Positions 23,201 through 31,789 of a stretch of DNA of 64,000 bases are shown here, one piece after another. How positions within the stretch are numbered: position 1 is the stretch's first letter; every line of letters begins with the position of its first letter. The DNA is taken from contig CAMXCT020001553.1 in assembly GCA_947184155.2 (NCBI GenBank), positions 1 to 64,000 on the forward strand, written 5' to 3'. The notes below the pieces were generated by a model. The model searched no databases. It was not told where the DNA came from and saw nothing but the letters and a program-made list of their open reading frames with translations. Position numbers and translations under genes: made by a program. This stretch comes from Cladocopium goreaui (taxonomy: Eukaryota; Sar; Dinophyceae; Suessiales; Symbiodiniaceae).

Positions 23201-23868
23201 CAAAGACTGGCTTGACAAGAGATGGCACAGAAGAAGAGGAGGCTGACCCGGGAGTTCCTTTTGAGCACGGAATGGTTCAGCCTGGCAAAAAGCCTCCCCC
23301 TGCAGCTTGGTTTCAGAAACAGAACATGCAGGACTGGATGAACCGCATGGCCAAGCCACCAGCAGTTCCTGTGCACCACGCAATGCCAGGACCACCACCA
23401 GCGGGCCCACCACCTCATGTGATGGCGGGACCACCTCCAACAGGTCCACCTCCTGGCAAGGCAATGCCAAGGGCTACTCAGACCTATGTGCCTGGACCTC
23501 CACAAGTACAACCACCAATAGCTGCTCCGATGCAACAGCGACCGCAATGGCACGCAGGTTATGGTGGAGATCAAGGTGGCAGCTTGCGGCCACCACAACA
23601 ACAAATGATGGAAGAGCCTAGTCGGAGGGCAACGTTGTCTCACATGTTGCGTATGACTGGTGAACTTCGAGCAGAACAAGGAGTTCAGCCAGCCAAAGCT
23701 GCAGCGGACTTGGGTCTGCGATCGGTGTTGCGACCACAAATGACAACATCGAAAGCTGCAGCAAGTTCCACAAACGTTTATGTGGAGCGCCGAGAAGAGT
23801 CTGCCGATAGGGTCACGGTGAGATCCGATTCACCGGCCCAGTCAGTGACTTCGAGCTCTACGGCATGA
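14233..23868 (+). CDS. Copia-1 Gag-Pol polyprotein with methyltransferase-like domain
   Basis: 3,211 codons; the listed start GTG is the point where the frame takes over, not an initiator. Order: Gag core (1-190); CCCH-type finger and CCHC knuckle CWKCSSLEHIAKDC (about 240-290); protease LLDSGATH (about 433); cytosine-C5-methyltransferase-like domain with VLNLFSG (about 608), LAGPPCRTVS (about 665) and VVETPEDP in place of the ENV motif (about 737), ending KPTCLWSN; integrase with HLMSDH...CLQC zinc site (about 860), catalytic D in SVDLAGPF, D in VRVDRAKE (about 1129), E in STAEIEI, the first two Asp being separated by a long acidic linker; RT with ATYVDDFLVG (about 1753); RNase H (VDASHA, STAESE, CDSKSAL). 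A roughly 1,100-residue tail (about 2100-3211) follows, with RENEP repeats, Gly/Gln/Lys-rich and Pro-rich stretches and no recognised domain. Confidence 0.93.
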   Translation: MWWTGLVQRAQDAYATWLTAGPMDRMAVQPDLQVENKYVRLESRVLSMLLAAVPQTVKQEAISLREMTCVQLVFRILKLYQPGGLNEKSTILNNLTQTTAAKSAAEAGEMLRQWRRQLLRARELGLQVPDPLLQVSALSEVMRTVIAKEHQASFRISNFRMTHMVDVAPTQLTAENYLQMLIAEADHLHHGTMTKASPTSGNPKINVVNAAGDKGGGKKGSPGKKGYGNNAEGNAYGAGAGACKHWGKPYGCLKGDKCTYAHEWNNLNDKEKRCWKCSSLEHIAKDCTAGDKLTTSPGDKSSKGSPKGKGKTKDGKNDKGKGKDRDKPVGGVDQSSKDSQPQVAQIQQQPQVAQIQQQPQVAQIQQQPQVAQIQQQPQVAQVQQQPQVAQVQQQVQPSVMGEVASLLKTMRTTSTTPRVLAVVTDSNQGVLLDSGATHILRGPYDETEWMQAIPTEVQTATGKTQLRMSKMSRSLLTKDDLQPIVPLGMLTQHGCKMRWHRDGCALTHGKLGEVKVTVRDNCPYVTNDVGMKLIRELESAEKNKQLMLRSLEVTGWKQEDKDMADKLNKLFPETPVELLQPMVSKAGDEARLPWNRHQRRRFKKANGIVLNLFSGPDQAWWSKRMPHDIEVVNVDLLRGQDLLDSAVWHFLLQFVRSGRVVAVLAGPPCRTVSAARYRSDGGPRPVRSRHGLQRFGLDTNTMMEQQLADTDSQLWLRTLLLMYEAKLYNPDVKAVVETPEDPLTYRQDEVEYASFTVWPEVKSVLEKAVGLKRLTVDQGALGHQRRKPTCLWSNMEVIKALDGLKDDTKYAAWPDSLSKAMELSKSTAAWAPTLKDLMIREIHAISPPQLRTLNLTEEESWYLHLMSDHIPYRKDCLQCQVGAGRDRPRRRQKFQSTYEMSVDLAGPFERAPDQGRAKARYFMVATVKVPWLAEIGALVEGWKPKPRPEGFPDLEALLPEVTLDPDPFKEVEDVIRGPGRPKKVEEKYDVQASDPSKGGTPDSSKGGAQVEVVEVPQNGVQRGDVHVQDCRDGGAQDDELVKQLESCPLPEVPLQVLEKNPPDVDVNAEDVAKQAFQNKMAELQDVNVKPITFAVPVSDRRETTIINAVASLYTRFRALQVPIYRVRVDRAKELVSQRFRTWASARNLEVRVSPGDEPTQNSTAEIEIQILKNVTRTLLQSSGLDVSFWPLALRQAAEQRCRRQLSVLGLQLPALLPFGVWGVVRKKTWANRGVPLKYPKQRVRILGPSADMSPTSGGYWVVDERGNGFRTTVVSVPTKSAEMGNLQDLNPGQAPLPDDGQQPDGEQLHEQLPESPGYEPSILEDDAPGPGEDLEFEDMQRLVDGTMEVELQEMEEHATDLPWPLPPLPQPPRRVRGKQPPAVRGLMSSAYQQCNGCGLQQPRLSKCHFCNEPAVPAGGEWTEMDDDEVQDQQDQQDGQAQDEDVHQLQQLCKDEMAVNHLVKGMCDLWNEERYMLAQAEGDQDVNELAKYANSIHSQLMMLQNQQQQLTKEIDKMVLGEEEKVLQTYTVAAKEVRAEADKWKPAIKEEIDNLLSTNTIVKMSKEEVASLESSGMALEKIPGKLVATRKAPLGRRRARIVACGNFVHGDPLDADSDVAAGGVDGIAIRLLVKLAAEREWCLKSIDVKAAFLQAPKRSVKTRTTLVQPPRLLVELGLAQQGEWWSVQGALYGLVESPKDWSVHRDQELPLLRWSVDGVQYKLVQTEELHLWMVTPVEMTSSWKPGSQGFLATYVDDFLVGAPQEQANAMLEAVQRRWTCSPPEMVTEDHQMKFCGYEIAKVKDGFFLHQCGYLKDVLKRHGMEAGMAPVKNLFANLGEDDTEEVQTGDLRQAQQVIGELQWLVTRTRPDMVYHVGVMARLAHRRARHVVKLGDELLRYLSATSSKGLHYMKTSAQKPYGRNDELATQVSINNLEVFVDASHALEHENYKSVTGVILCVGGSPIAWASGRQPFVTTSTAESELVSCGEGFQCGESLAALLEVMGVGDINKTLNCDSKSALHLCTNDTGSWRTRHLRIRYARLREAFQDELSRWCARHVSGLVLPADGATKPLQGPKMDNFVDSIYLDDLNDLRRAEDELRAEEEIVVRLLSTGQTLMETDDSQCQETGLGLIVAACWMMKKRERENEPSPPWSVRENEPTDMEEANVRAPNEPALRHEGREDEPPRRLMKTMVRAPNEPTMQEEGRENEPPNKSQKEAMKPSPKGMIDVEGKRNFRVSNMERSLSAEYYPQRDQVSSPQRSSQNPDNCPSGCHGPQLRALKASHGKRGQRRGLPKRRQGDGHGFNCNLVGRAEQWHGLEGDPIEDFSGEDLGLEPPTEVSGVGRFAMEDTTRSSTSSASGTSSLPASRATKGKGHSGQDDGQHGYGKGQGGHNKGQQGQMDGQPDQKGKGTGKVSERGRVAMLSPTTSAIWAGTEPEQLGPVQQRGQAAMGTRVMRGSRFGFEYVPIRNYDPRLREPEPQERPPRPPAQQVDETQSDGSYELVSEAVDEEQPPQTERQVQLEGKHGAMAMPPPGGDGDDPGRDRRNRREPERDHGPDPPADDEDEDEEESPRRTCTTLDVKRQRMAWARPPGYWFRGRGRGTKQDVETGKDGSTIIHGALSPNLSWQRIFAKGCRPRQLFTHDQGGKGSAQAAPVLMGRGDTPAEQRRSILLATANAKAVQALRTADQVNVTSEDSNEVALAVEAATAAVDYAADVQEMTESGTTPGQAGSSSSKSRTSVARLGKGKPATTGELQAHYAAKGKAKGSEALEPVADGLHEDGSETAEEEASENDMEVIPEEDEGDDGDDGGGDDGGAEGPATDPPTATTATEVAITSTTAGDPANVEEEVNAEPENVEEEVNVEQDTEVESALPPRRTRNDPEHEMAPMVPGSLGQQMRAKASFGMASAPPAQHVQQVMTALMQGQTIPLTYGRWVQWDQTSWVGSMQTYRYGVLNGLQVEMDFAQVGLMLRRTVVPGVTHSLALQGNVMAVPKTGLTRDGTEEEEADPGVPFEHGMVQPGKKPPPAAWFQKQNMQDWMNRMAKPPAVPVHHAMPGPPPAGPPPHVMAGPPPTGPPPGKAMPRATQTYVPGPPQVQPPIAAPMQQRPQWHAGYGGDQGGSLRPPQQQMMEEPSRRATLSHMLRMTGELRAEQGVQPAKAAADLGLRSVLRPQMTTSKAAASSTNVYVERREESADRVTVRSDSPAQSVTSSSTA

Positions 23869-24165
23869 TCCATGAGGAGCGCAATTTTGAAAAGATGCTC
23901 TTTTGAGAGCCGGACATTTTTCCTTTGGCAGAGTCTTTACTGCCGATAGATCAGCCGCGGTGTGAGTCTTTACATGCCAAGGTTGACTTCGAAAAGTGCG
24001 AGTCTTTACGCACTGTAGGTTTTTCAGATTTTAAGACCAGTAGAGCCTAACAACCACCTGGCATCACTGGCAAATCTAATCTTAAGAGCCTTGAGCCCTG
24101 TAAAGAGCCTGCCGAACATAAGGCACGAAAACTCCCTTTTATGCACGACAAAGTCGTGGGGGGAG
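23869..24165 (+). promoter_or_regulatory. Copia-1 3' non-coding region with hairpin and polypurine tract
   Basis: Holds three spaced copies of GAGTCTTTAC (near 23930, 23963 and 23999). Then comes a perfect hairpin CACGAC-AAA-GTCGTG (24144-24158) touching the polypurine tract GGGGGGAG (24158-24165), which abuts the 3' LTR. The polypurine tract is the expected plus-strand primer. Confidence 0.8.
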
Positions 24166-24313
24166 TGCAAAAGGGTTGATGTGCATGCATGTACAATAGG
24201 GTATGTGTAGGATCTGGTCTTATCACTGCTTGACAGGTGAAGTATCTGTTCTTATCAGTGTGACGACTGGAGGCTCTTTTAGGATCAAAAGGCGCGCTGC
24301 TCTGCCTTGCACA
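24166..24313 (+). repeat. Copia-1 3' LTR
   Basis: 148 bp direct repeat of 11702-11849 with two transitions, followed by the target duplication CCTTT. Confidence 0.95.
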
Positions 24314-25020
24314 CCTTTAAATTCCTCTATGTTTTTAAAAATTCTTTTAAATTCCCTAAAACTTCTTAAAAAGTCCTTTAAATTTCTTTATATTCATTTA
24401 AATTCCTTTGGGTTCCTTAAAATTCTGTAAAATTGCGTTAAATTCATTTAATTCCGTTCAATTCCTTAAAAGACGAATTAACCACATGACATGGGACTTC
24501 CAATTCCTTTAAATTCCTTTAAATTCTTTTAAATTCTTTTAAATTCCTTTAAATTCCTTTAAATTCCTTTAAATTCCTTGAAAGATGAATTTACCACATG
24601 ACATGGGACTTCCAATTCCTTAAAATTCTTTAAAATTCTTTTCAATTCTTTAAAATTCATTTAAATTCCTTAAAAGACGAATTTACCACATGACATGGGA
24701 CTTACAATCCCTTAATTCCTTAAAATTCCCTGAAATTCCTTTAAGTTCCTGAAAAGACGAATTTACCACATGACATGGGACTTCCAATTCCTTACTTCCT
24801 CAAAATTCCCTTAAATTCCGTTCGATTCCTTAAAAGACAAATTTACCACATGACATGGTACTTCCAATTCCTTTAAAATCTCTAAAGTTCCTTTAAATTC
24901 CTTAAAGACGAATTTACCACATGACATGGGACTTCCAATTCCTTTAAATTCCCCAAATTTCCCTTAAATTCCTTTAAATTCCTTGAAAGATGAATTTACT
25001 ACATGACATGGGACTTCCAA
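24314..25020 (+). repeat. About 80-bp tandem repeat: AAATTCC run plus ACATGACATGGGACTTCC
   Basis: Seven units, each a variable TTTAAATTCC stretch followed by GACGAATTTACCACATGACATGGGACTTCC-type sequence. The ACATGACATGGGACTT core begins near 24483, 24595, 24687, 24767, 24847, 24918 and 25000. It is continuous with 11457-11701 once Copia-1 is removed. Confidence 0.9.
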
Positions 25021-25775
25021 TTCCAGCTGCTCAGCTCCGACCCGTCCAGCTGCTCAACTACTAAATAGGTGCTAAGTAGCTGCTAAATAGCTGCTAAATA
25101 GTTGTTGGATAACTACTAAATAGGTCCTAAATAGCTGCTAAATAGCTGCTAAATAGCTTCGAAATAGGTGCTAAATAGCTGCTAAGTAGCTGCTAAATAG
25201 TTGCTGAATACCTAGCTTCGAAATAGCTGCTAAATAGCTGCTAAATAGCTTCGAAATAGCTGCTAAATAGTTGTTGAATAGCTACTAAATAGGTGCTAAA
25301 TAGCTGCTAAATAGCTGCTAAATAGCTTCGAAATAGCTGCTCAATAGCTGCTAAATAGTTGTTGAATAACTACTAAATAGGTGCTAAATAGCTGCTAAAT
25401 AGCTTCGAAATAGCTGCTAAATAGCTGCTAAGTAGCTGCTAAATAGCTGCTCAATAGCTGCTAAATAGCCGCTAAATAGTTGTTGAATAACTACTAAATA
25501 GGTGCTACATAGCTGCTAAGTAGCTGCTAAATAGCTGCTCAATAGCTGCAAAATAGCTGCTAAATAGTTGCTGAATACCTGCTAAATAGCTGCTAAATAG
25601 TTGCAAAATAGCTTCCAAATAGAGGCTGAATAATTGAGAAATGGCTTCTAAATAGCTTCGAAATAGCTGGTAAATAGCTTCTAAATAGCTGGTAAATAGC
25701 TGCTGAATAAATGCTAAAGAGCTGCTAAATAGCTTCTGAATAGCTGCTAAACAGTTGCTAAATAGAACAAGGAGG
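25021..25775 (+). repeat. GCTAAATA(G/GCT) minisatellite
   Basis: About 750 bases of AGCTGCTAAATAGCT-like units, roughly 12 bases each, with variants GCTTCGAAATA and GTTGTTGAATA. The frames are full of stops and no gene is present. Confidence 0.92.
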
Positions 25776-25911
25776 TGAATGGATTCATGTGACTCTGGAA
25801 TATTCGAACTGCTGACGTATAATTTTGGATTATTCCAAGTGCTAGTAGGTAGTCATACACTCATATACTATCTTTGTTCATGTGGGATGTGAAATGTACA
25901 GTGTGTGAGTT

Positions 25912-26150
25912 AGTTGACATGACATGTTTTGCATCTTTTTGGATGCAGAAGTCCCATGTCATGTGATTTTTTTCCGAGGCACTTTACAGATGACACGGGA
26001 CTTATGCATTTTTCTGCCTTTTTCACTTTGCAAATGACATGGGAGTTTGCGTTTTTTGGGTGTGTCCGACAACTCCCATGTCATCTGCAGGTACTATATC
26101 TATCTATCTCTCTCTCTCTCTCTGTCTGTCTGTCTGTCTGTCCGTCTGTC
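25912..26150. repeat. ATGACATGGGA motifs in both orientations, then TCTA/TCTG microsatellite
   Basis: Further copies of the ATGACA(T/C)GGGA core at about 25988 and 26033 (+) and inverted at about 25949 and 26071 (TCCCATGTCAT). A (TCTA)(TC)(TCTG) microsatellite follows at 26097-26150. Confidence 0.75.
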
Positions 26151-26184
26151 TATCACCTGTCTATCTGCAAGCTTGAAAAGGAAG

Positions 26185-26415
26185 CTGTTCTGCGAGACGT
26201 CCTCAGGTTTTGAACTTGACAACAGCAAAAACGCAGCAATTCTGCGAGACTTCCTCACTGTTTGAAGTTGACAACGTCAAAAACGAAGCAATTCTGCGAG
26301 ACATTCTTAATTTTTGAACTTGAAAACGTCAGAAACAAAGAATTCTGCGACACTTCCTCATTTTTCGAAGTTGACAACATCAAAAACGAAGCAATTCTGC
26401 GAGACTTCGTTCAAA
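26185..26415 (+). repeat. About 57-bp tandem repeat
   Basis: Five units with the consensus core AAAACGAAGCAATTCTGCGAGAC followed by TTCCTCA and TTGAAGTTGACAA. The repeats drift in sequence; the open frames over them are incidental. Confidence 0.85.
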
Positions 26416-26446
26416 AATGGAAAGTTGAGCGCAGCGCTGACAGCCT

Positions 26447-27240
26447 CGTACCATTGCGTTTTGCGATTTTTCTACTCCACCTGTCTAAAGCACTGCGCCT
26501 GCCACGAAAAAGTGATGCCAGGTCACACGAAGTGCTGCACCTGTCACGCAAAATCATCTCAGCAAATCTGAAGATCTGATGCTCCAAAATGCAACCCTTC
26601 TCAGGAAATCAGCGCCTGGACCTCCTAACAGCTTTGATGAAGATGTCTCTTGTACTGCGCCTGCCACGGAAAAGGCATTTTTGCAAATCCTCTGCAAATG
26701 CCCCCCGCCTGCCATGGTTTTTGGAAATGCCCCAAAACCCTCAGGTTTTGCTCACTTTTGACAAGGTGCACAATCCCTTGCGCCTGCCACACGAAACGAC
26801 ATCTGAACCTCCAAAAGTGGCGCGAGCATGTGGTGCTTTGTACATTTTGACTTCGAAATGTGCTTCGCGCCACAACGGCATGCACTTTTTCGACATCGCA
26901 ACTTCCAAAAGTGGTCCGAACGTGATGTGCTTTTAGCTTTTTCACTTGCAAATGTGCTTCGCGCCACAACGGCGTGCAATTTTTCATCTCTCATCTGGCC
27001 AGCTGGCTCCGCACCCGCCGCTTTAGCGAGCCTACTTTTCGACCCTCCGGAGCCCCAAATCATTGGAAAAACACAGTGTTTCGCGGCTTTCCTACCTTTT
27101 CGCGCATCTGCATCTTCTTTCTTCTGACTCTTTCTCTTCTCTGATCTGCTCTCTTCTACTCTTCTCTTCTCTATGCCTCTGCCCAGCTCTGCTTTTCACC
27201 TGTCCATATTGTCGGAAGTTTGACTTCTAAACTTCCTTCG
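26447..27240 (+). repeat. Dispersed repeat R2 (copy 1) with terminal hairpin
   Basis: Contains repeated blocks TGCGCCTGCCAC and AATGTGCTTCGCGCCACAACGGC, then a CT-rich stretch. It ends in a perfect hairpin GGAAGTTT-7-AAACTTCC (27214-27236). A related copy lies in opposite orientation at 46429-46930. It has no coding capacity and resembles a non-autonomous mobile element. Confidence 0.75.
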
Positions 27241-28640
27241 ATTATTTATTTAATGTATATAACCCAAAATACGATTTGTCCAAATAGGAACCCTTAGAAA
27301 CGCCTCTGGAATGCATGCAGAGGTGGACCATTCATGGCCAGAATCAAACTCAACCCGTGCCAGGATTTGCCAGAAACCAACAGAAACCAACAGAAACGAA
27401 TCCAGAAAGCATCAGAAAGCATCAGAAAGCAAGGAACGAATCCAGGCACTGGGCAGCTCACGTTTTTACTTTTATCTGTAAGACCTTAGCAATCACCATC
27501 TGCATACGAAAGGAAAATAAGGAAAGTAAATTGCATGCACCACTGACGACGGTGCGAGGTCAAATCATATTGACTTTGCCATCTTGAAAACTGACTGTAT
27601 GCCATATATGCTCTTCTGACTTCTCATTACTTCTCCACTGGACCGACTGCTAAAATCACGTGGCGATTACAAGGGGCTTGTGGGCCTGAACAGAAGGAAA
27701 ATCCACTGGAGGCGCAATCGCCTAGGGACAAATTGAGAACAAAGCACAAGACAGCATGTTGGCATTTTCTTTAAATGTTCTTTAAAAGACAAATCTCTTC
27801 TGATTCACCGAGATTTATCTTCTCAATATATATATATATGTGTGTGTGTGCATACATACTTTGAATAGATCATTTGATGAGATTTGAATAATTTGAATAC
27901 TACATTGACCTCATCTGTGCAACGTGCGTCATCTGAGGACAGCGACATCGATCATATGGAGTTCGGTGCCCAGCTCGGGATGAGGTTGTCCCAAAGCCAG
28001 CGTGGCTGCAGGCCGAAGCAATTCGTTTCCGTGTTTCTCATGAAGCGCTGACCTCTTTGTTTCAGTGTTTTCTCCATATAGGGACCTTGGCGCCTGTGGT
28101 ACTTTGTCTACGATGATTTCATGTTGGACTTTGTGGCGCGCATTCTCAGACGCTAGCGGATCTTTTCCTGGACGCGCCAGAGACTATCAACTATGTCGAC
28201 GCATGGCGACGGCCAGCTTCCACTTGCCAGGAAACCAATCTGGTATATACCTTGTGCAGCAGTTGGCTGAAATTGGATGCTCGTGTTTGTTGCTTCTCAA
28301 TGCTTGTCGAATATTCCTGAATCGCAACCAATTTGCAAAGTCGTTGACCATAGCATGCGCTGCGACCGTTGACCTGTGGACCCTGTTTTGCAACCCCGTC
28401 TACCTTCAAACCACACAGGCTGAGCCGCCAAGACACCGGAAGACAAACCAGAAGAGGTTCTCAGACGATTCCAGGAACGCCTCTGCAACTTGACAGTCCG
28501 CAGATTTAAAGTGAAATAGCATCAAACCTGTCTGGCATGAAGTGCCACTGCTATAAGTTCTCGCAAAGTGACAAGGAGAAAAAAATAGTTTTCTAAATCG
28601 TACAGAATGACAAAAGAATACAAAAGAATATGACAAAAAA
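27241..28640. other. Spacer, no confirmed gene
   Basis: AT-rich spacer with a TA/TG run at 27824-27852. Short open frames at 27.9-28.5 kb on both strands could include an exon, but no domain or confident splice pair was found. Confidence 0.4.
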
Positions 28641-28654
28641 ATGAGCAAAATGAC

Positions 28655-28776
28655 AGCGACGCTGCCTGCGCGCCCAAGGTCCCCAGTACCAAGGCGCTGC
28701 CACATCCGAGTGCTGCCATAGCACCCAGAAGCATAGGGCCCAAGGGTCCGACGAAGAGACGCGACCAGGTTGGCTC
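28655..28776 (-). CDS. Possible exon, membrane-protein-like
   Basis: Minus-strand open stretch after an AG acceptor. It encodes EPTWSRLFVGPLGPMLLGAM and continues as a small-residue-rich hydrophobic helix. It reads like a transmembrane exon, but no neighbouring exon could be joined, so the gene is unknown. Confidence 0.3.
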
Positions 28777-29595
28777 CTTTCGGCACGAACTAGAAATACA
28801 GTATATAATTTCAAAATAAAATGTTCCATTGAAGTGTTCAGTGTTCAGTTGAATTATGTTGAAATTACTTGAAATTACATTCAAGAGAATTCCAAGAGAG
28901 CACAGGAAAGCCTTCACACACTCGCACAGAATCTTTTCTGAACATATTCTGTCCAGGCTTGATAGGTTCAAAGTTGAAAAGACTCTGGATGTTCTGCAGA
29001 TTGTACAAAGATGAGTGCTTGTGTGTGTGTGCGCGTCCGGCTTTGTGAATCGGTACAGTACGTCTTGTCGGGTCGTACTTGTACCATCTTGTACCACCCG
29101 ACCACTGCCCAAACTCTGGCCTGCTTTTCTATGCGCTCGCAGCGCTCCTTCAGTAAAGTGGGTCTTCATAATCTTCATCTACAACGGCACGTAGCACCAA
29201 AGTATGGGAGAAACTGGGAGAGTCTCAAAACATTTTGTTTCAGTGCTTGTCACAGCTTGACTTGCTACTTCTGCCAGTGACAAAAAAGACATCTTCCTCT
29301 CATGCTTGTGACTTGTTGGGATTCTTGTTGCTAGAATCTAGCTGCTTCTTTCTTCCACATTCCGACAAGATGTCCTGAGCTTCCTTTCGCCTGGCAGTAT
29401 CTGCAGGCAAAAAGGGCAGGGACTTCCATAGACACATCTATATACAATAATGGAATCTAGGGTGGAATTCTTGGATTTGTCGTAGACCTCCAAGAATCTG
29501 CATGCCATTAAGCATTGAATCCGCAGTTGCCGTTTTATCATAATTGAACGGAAAAATGGCGAGGGTTAGCTTGACAAAGGTGCACGGCTAAAGTG

Positions 29596-29993
29596 TGCAG
29601 AATCGAGAATCGAGAATCGAGGATCGAGGATCGAGAATCGAGAATCGAGGATCGAGGATCGAGAATCGAGAATCGAGAATCGAGGATCGAGAATCGAGAA
29701 TCGAGAATCGAGAATCGAGAATCGAGGATCGAGAATCGAGAATCGAGAATCGAGGATCGAGGATCGAGAATCGAGAATCGAGAATCGAGGATCGAGAATC
29801 GAGGATCGAGAATCGAGGATCGAGAATCGAGAATCGAGAATCGAGAATCGAGAATCGAGGATCGAGAATCGAGAATCGAGAATCGAGAATCGAGGATCGA
29901 GGATCGAGAATCGAGAATCGAGAATCGAGAATCGAGGATCGAGGATGGAGAAAAACAAAATATACAAGATTGATTGGGGATCGAGGATCGAGG
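29596..29993. repeat. GAATCGA/GGATCGA heptamer minisatellite
   Basis: About 400 bases of the 7-base unit GA(A/G)TCGA(G) in tandem, open in several frames on both strands simply because the unit lacks stops. The same heptamer recurs at 33785-33828 and 34546-34662. Confidence 0.95.
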
Positions 29994-30291
29994 ATGAAGA
30001 ACACTATCGGAGTGCGCAGTCAAGGTTTGGGAACCATATGCATACGTAGTGTTTGGTAGGCATGTGTGTGAAGGGCATAGTTCAGTACCCTCATTGATTC
30101 ATGTCGGCATGTAAATAATGAAACAGTGTACCCTTGGCAAGCCAACTTGCAATGGTGAGGGAAGCAGAGAATTAGGAGGGTTGTCCACATCACCTCAGCC
30201 GATGCCCATGATGCCCATGATGCCGCTCTCAGAAACAAACCAGAAGCAAACAAGAGACTGACACGTTGAAGACCAACATCACCCATAAAAG

Positions 30292-30687
30292 ATGCCGCGG
30301 CCGAAGGCCATGTCATGGACATGTGAAAAGCTACTGTGTGTGACTAAGGTGAACATAGAGCAAGTTGCCACTGTTTTCAAGCCCTCACAGATCCATCCTT
30401 CCGCGACGACGGAAGCTGTGGAGACGGCAGTGGAGCTTGGCAAGTGGTTCCACGCGAGTTTCCAGAACACTGTTGGGGCTCGTGCGTTGGTGAGCGAGTT
30501 CAAGACTGAGCGCAGCAACATGATTCTCTTACCTCGTCCTTGCGTGAAAGAAGCTGCCGGCCTCATTTCGCATGAGACGCGTGCGCATGTGTGCCTCGTT
30601 GTATTCACAGGGCGGGTAGTTAGAGTCAAAGGGTCGGCATTGGGCAGGTGTGCGGTTGGGCTGCCCAAGAAGCAGGGGTGCAATTAG
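30292..30687 (+). CDS. Hypothetical exon region
   Basis: ATG-started frame of 131 codons with ordinary amino-acid composition. GTGAAC at about 30349 could be a splice donor, so it may be exonic in part. It lies upstream of the plus-strand gene at 31.2-33.6 kb. No domain recognised. Confidence 0.25.
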   Translation: MPRPKAMSWTCEKLLCVTKVNIEQVATVFKPSQIHPSATTEAVETAVELGKWFHASFQNTVGARALVSEFKTERSNMILLPRPCVKEAAGLISHETRAHVCLVVFTGRVVRVKGSALGRCAVGLPKKQGCN

Positions 30688-31154
30688 GGATGGGCTGCTG
30701 TCATGACCGGGGTTTGGAACTTGCTAAGGAATATTGCAGCTGCATTGGAGTGTCTTTCTTTGAAGACTTGGACCTTGAAGGCTTTCGCCTTGAATGCAGA
30801 GCACACCGCGGCACAAGTGCGGGCCAGACTTCCAGACCTTTTGATTTTAGCGATGATGGGTTTCGTCGTCATGGGCTGCGGCCGCTACGCTCTAGTTGGG
30901 TATGCCGAGGATGACGAGGATTTTGTCATTTGCTGCAACAGGCCTGAGCAGCGCAAGTGCGCTTAGATAAATCAAAATGTCTTGCGTGTCTGTTTTGCCG
31001 TCATGTTGTAGAGAGTCTGCAAGGCAGCTGGCAAAGTTGCAAGAGATAATCTAGAATAAGTTGGTCCACGTAGCCTTGAGGGAGCCCTCTAAATGTAAAC
31101 ACAAGTCGGGGCATGAACTTCAACCATATAGCATGCTAGCGCGAGGCTCACTAG

Positions 31155-31789
31155 TTGGGATGCTGAAGCTGATCTTGCTGCTGTCCGGTCTTGGGTACCA
31201 ACCAGTGGAGCAGAGAAGCCGAAGCTGGACCAGGATGCATGTGATGATGCCATATCGTGCATCCACCGTCTTCTGCGGGGGGAAGCTGCAAATGTGGATG
31301 GATGTCGAGATGTGTTCATGGTGGATCCTCTCGTGCCTACGCAAGCGTGCCCGGCGCCAGAGACGGCAGTTCCCTTGACGCAGGAGGCTGTGGACGATCA
31401 GGCCCCGCCAGCAAAGAGGTTGCGGCGAGAGAAAGACTTGTGTCGCGATGACTTCTCCAGCAATGTTCCTTTGGCAAAGAACATACTTCTGTACCTACTG
31501 AAGTCAGCAGCCTCAAGGGTGACTGCGCGGGTGATACTGGATGTCACAAAGCTGAGGCAGTGTGCTCAGGCAGAGGAATTGGAAGCGATGGCTCGCAATG
31601 TGTTTCGCTTGGGAGCTGAGGCAGGGTTGGCTTCCTTAGGCCCTCAAGGTGGCACCTGGACTGGCGTAAAGCCGCCTCCTGAGCATGAAGCCGCAGTTGT
31701 GACACTTCTGCGAGAGCTGTTTGAGAATAACATGCAGGGGGTGGAACCAGCTATAAGGAAACGTGGAGTGGCAGAGATCTTTGACATGG
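31155..31789 (+). CDS. Exon of a plus-strand gene of unknown function
   Basis: About 211 codons running from an AG acceptor (CTCACTAG) to a GTAAGT donor at 31790. The product is acidic then helical: WDAEADLAAVRSWVPTS near the start, a basic patch PPAKRLRREKDL, then regular helices (NILLYLLKSAASRVTARVIL; EAAVVTLLRELFENN). I do not recognise the family. It is probably part of the same transcript as the KH-like segment at 32.5 kb, given strand and spacing, though a joining exon is missing because the phases do not match directly. Confidence 0.55.

Larger units (their letters stand above)
11702..24313 (+). mobile_element. Copia-1, complete LTR retrotransposon with methyltransferase-like domain
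   Basis: 12,612 bp between two 148-bp direct repeats that start TG and end CA. It is flanked by a perfect 5-bp duplication CCTTT (11697-11701 and 24314-24318). The LTRs differ at only two sites (C/T at 11712/24176 and 11797/24261), so insertion was recent. A primer-binding site follows the 5' LTR and a polypurine tract precedes the 3' LTR. The coding order protease-integrase-RT-RNase H is that of Ty1/Copia elements. It is much longer than the usual 5 kb because of an N-terminal repeat-rich region, a methyltransferase-like domain and a long C-terminal extension. Confidence 0.96.

Noticed and set aside
24314..25775. Possible CRISPR-like array because of regular repeats and spacers
   Set aside because: Spacers are low-complexity AAATTCC variants, there are no cas genes, and the setting is a eukaryotic nuclear genome.
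29455..29495. GGTGGAATTCTTGGATTTGT resembles a conserved stretch of 18S rRNA
   Set aside because: Only about 25 bases with mismatches and no flanking rRNA similarity; most likely chance or a tiny fragment.
29538..30059. Four overlapping ORFs with SRFSILD or ENRESRI repeats
   Set aside because: Artefact of a stop-free heptamer minisatellite, open on both strands.
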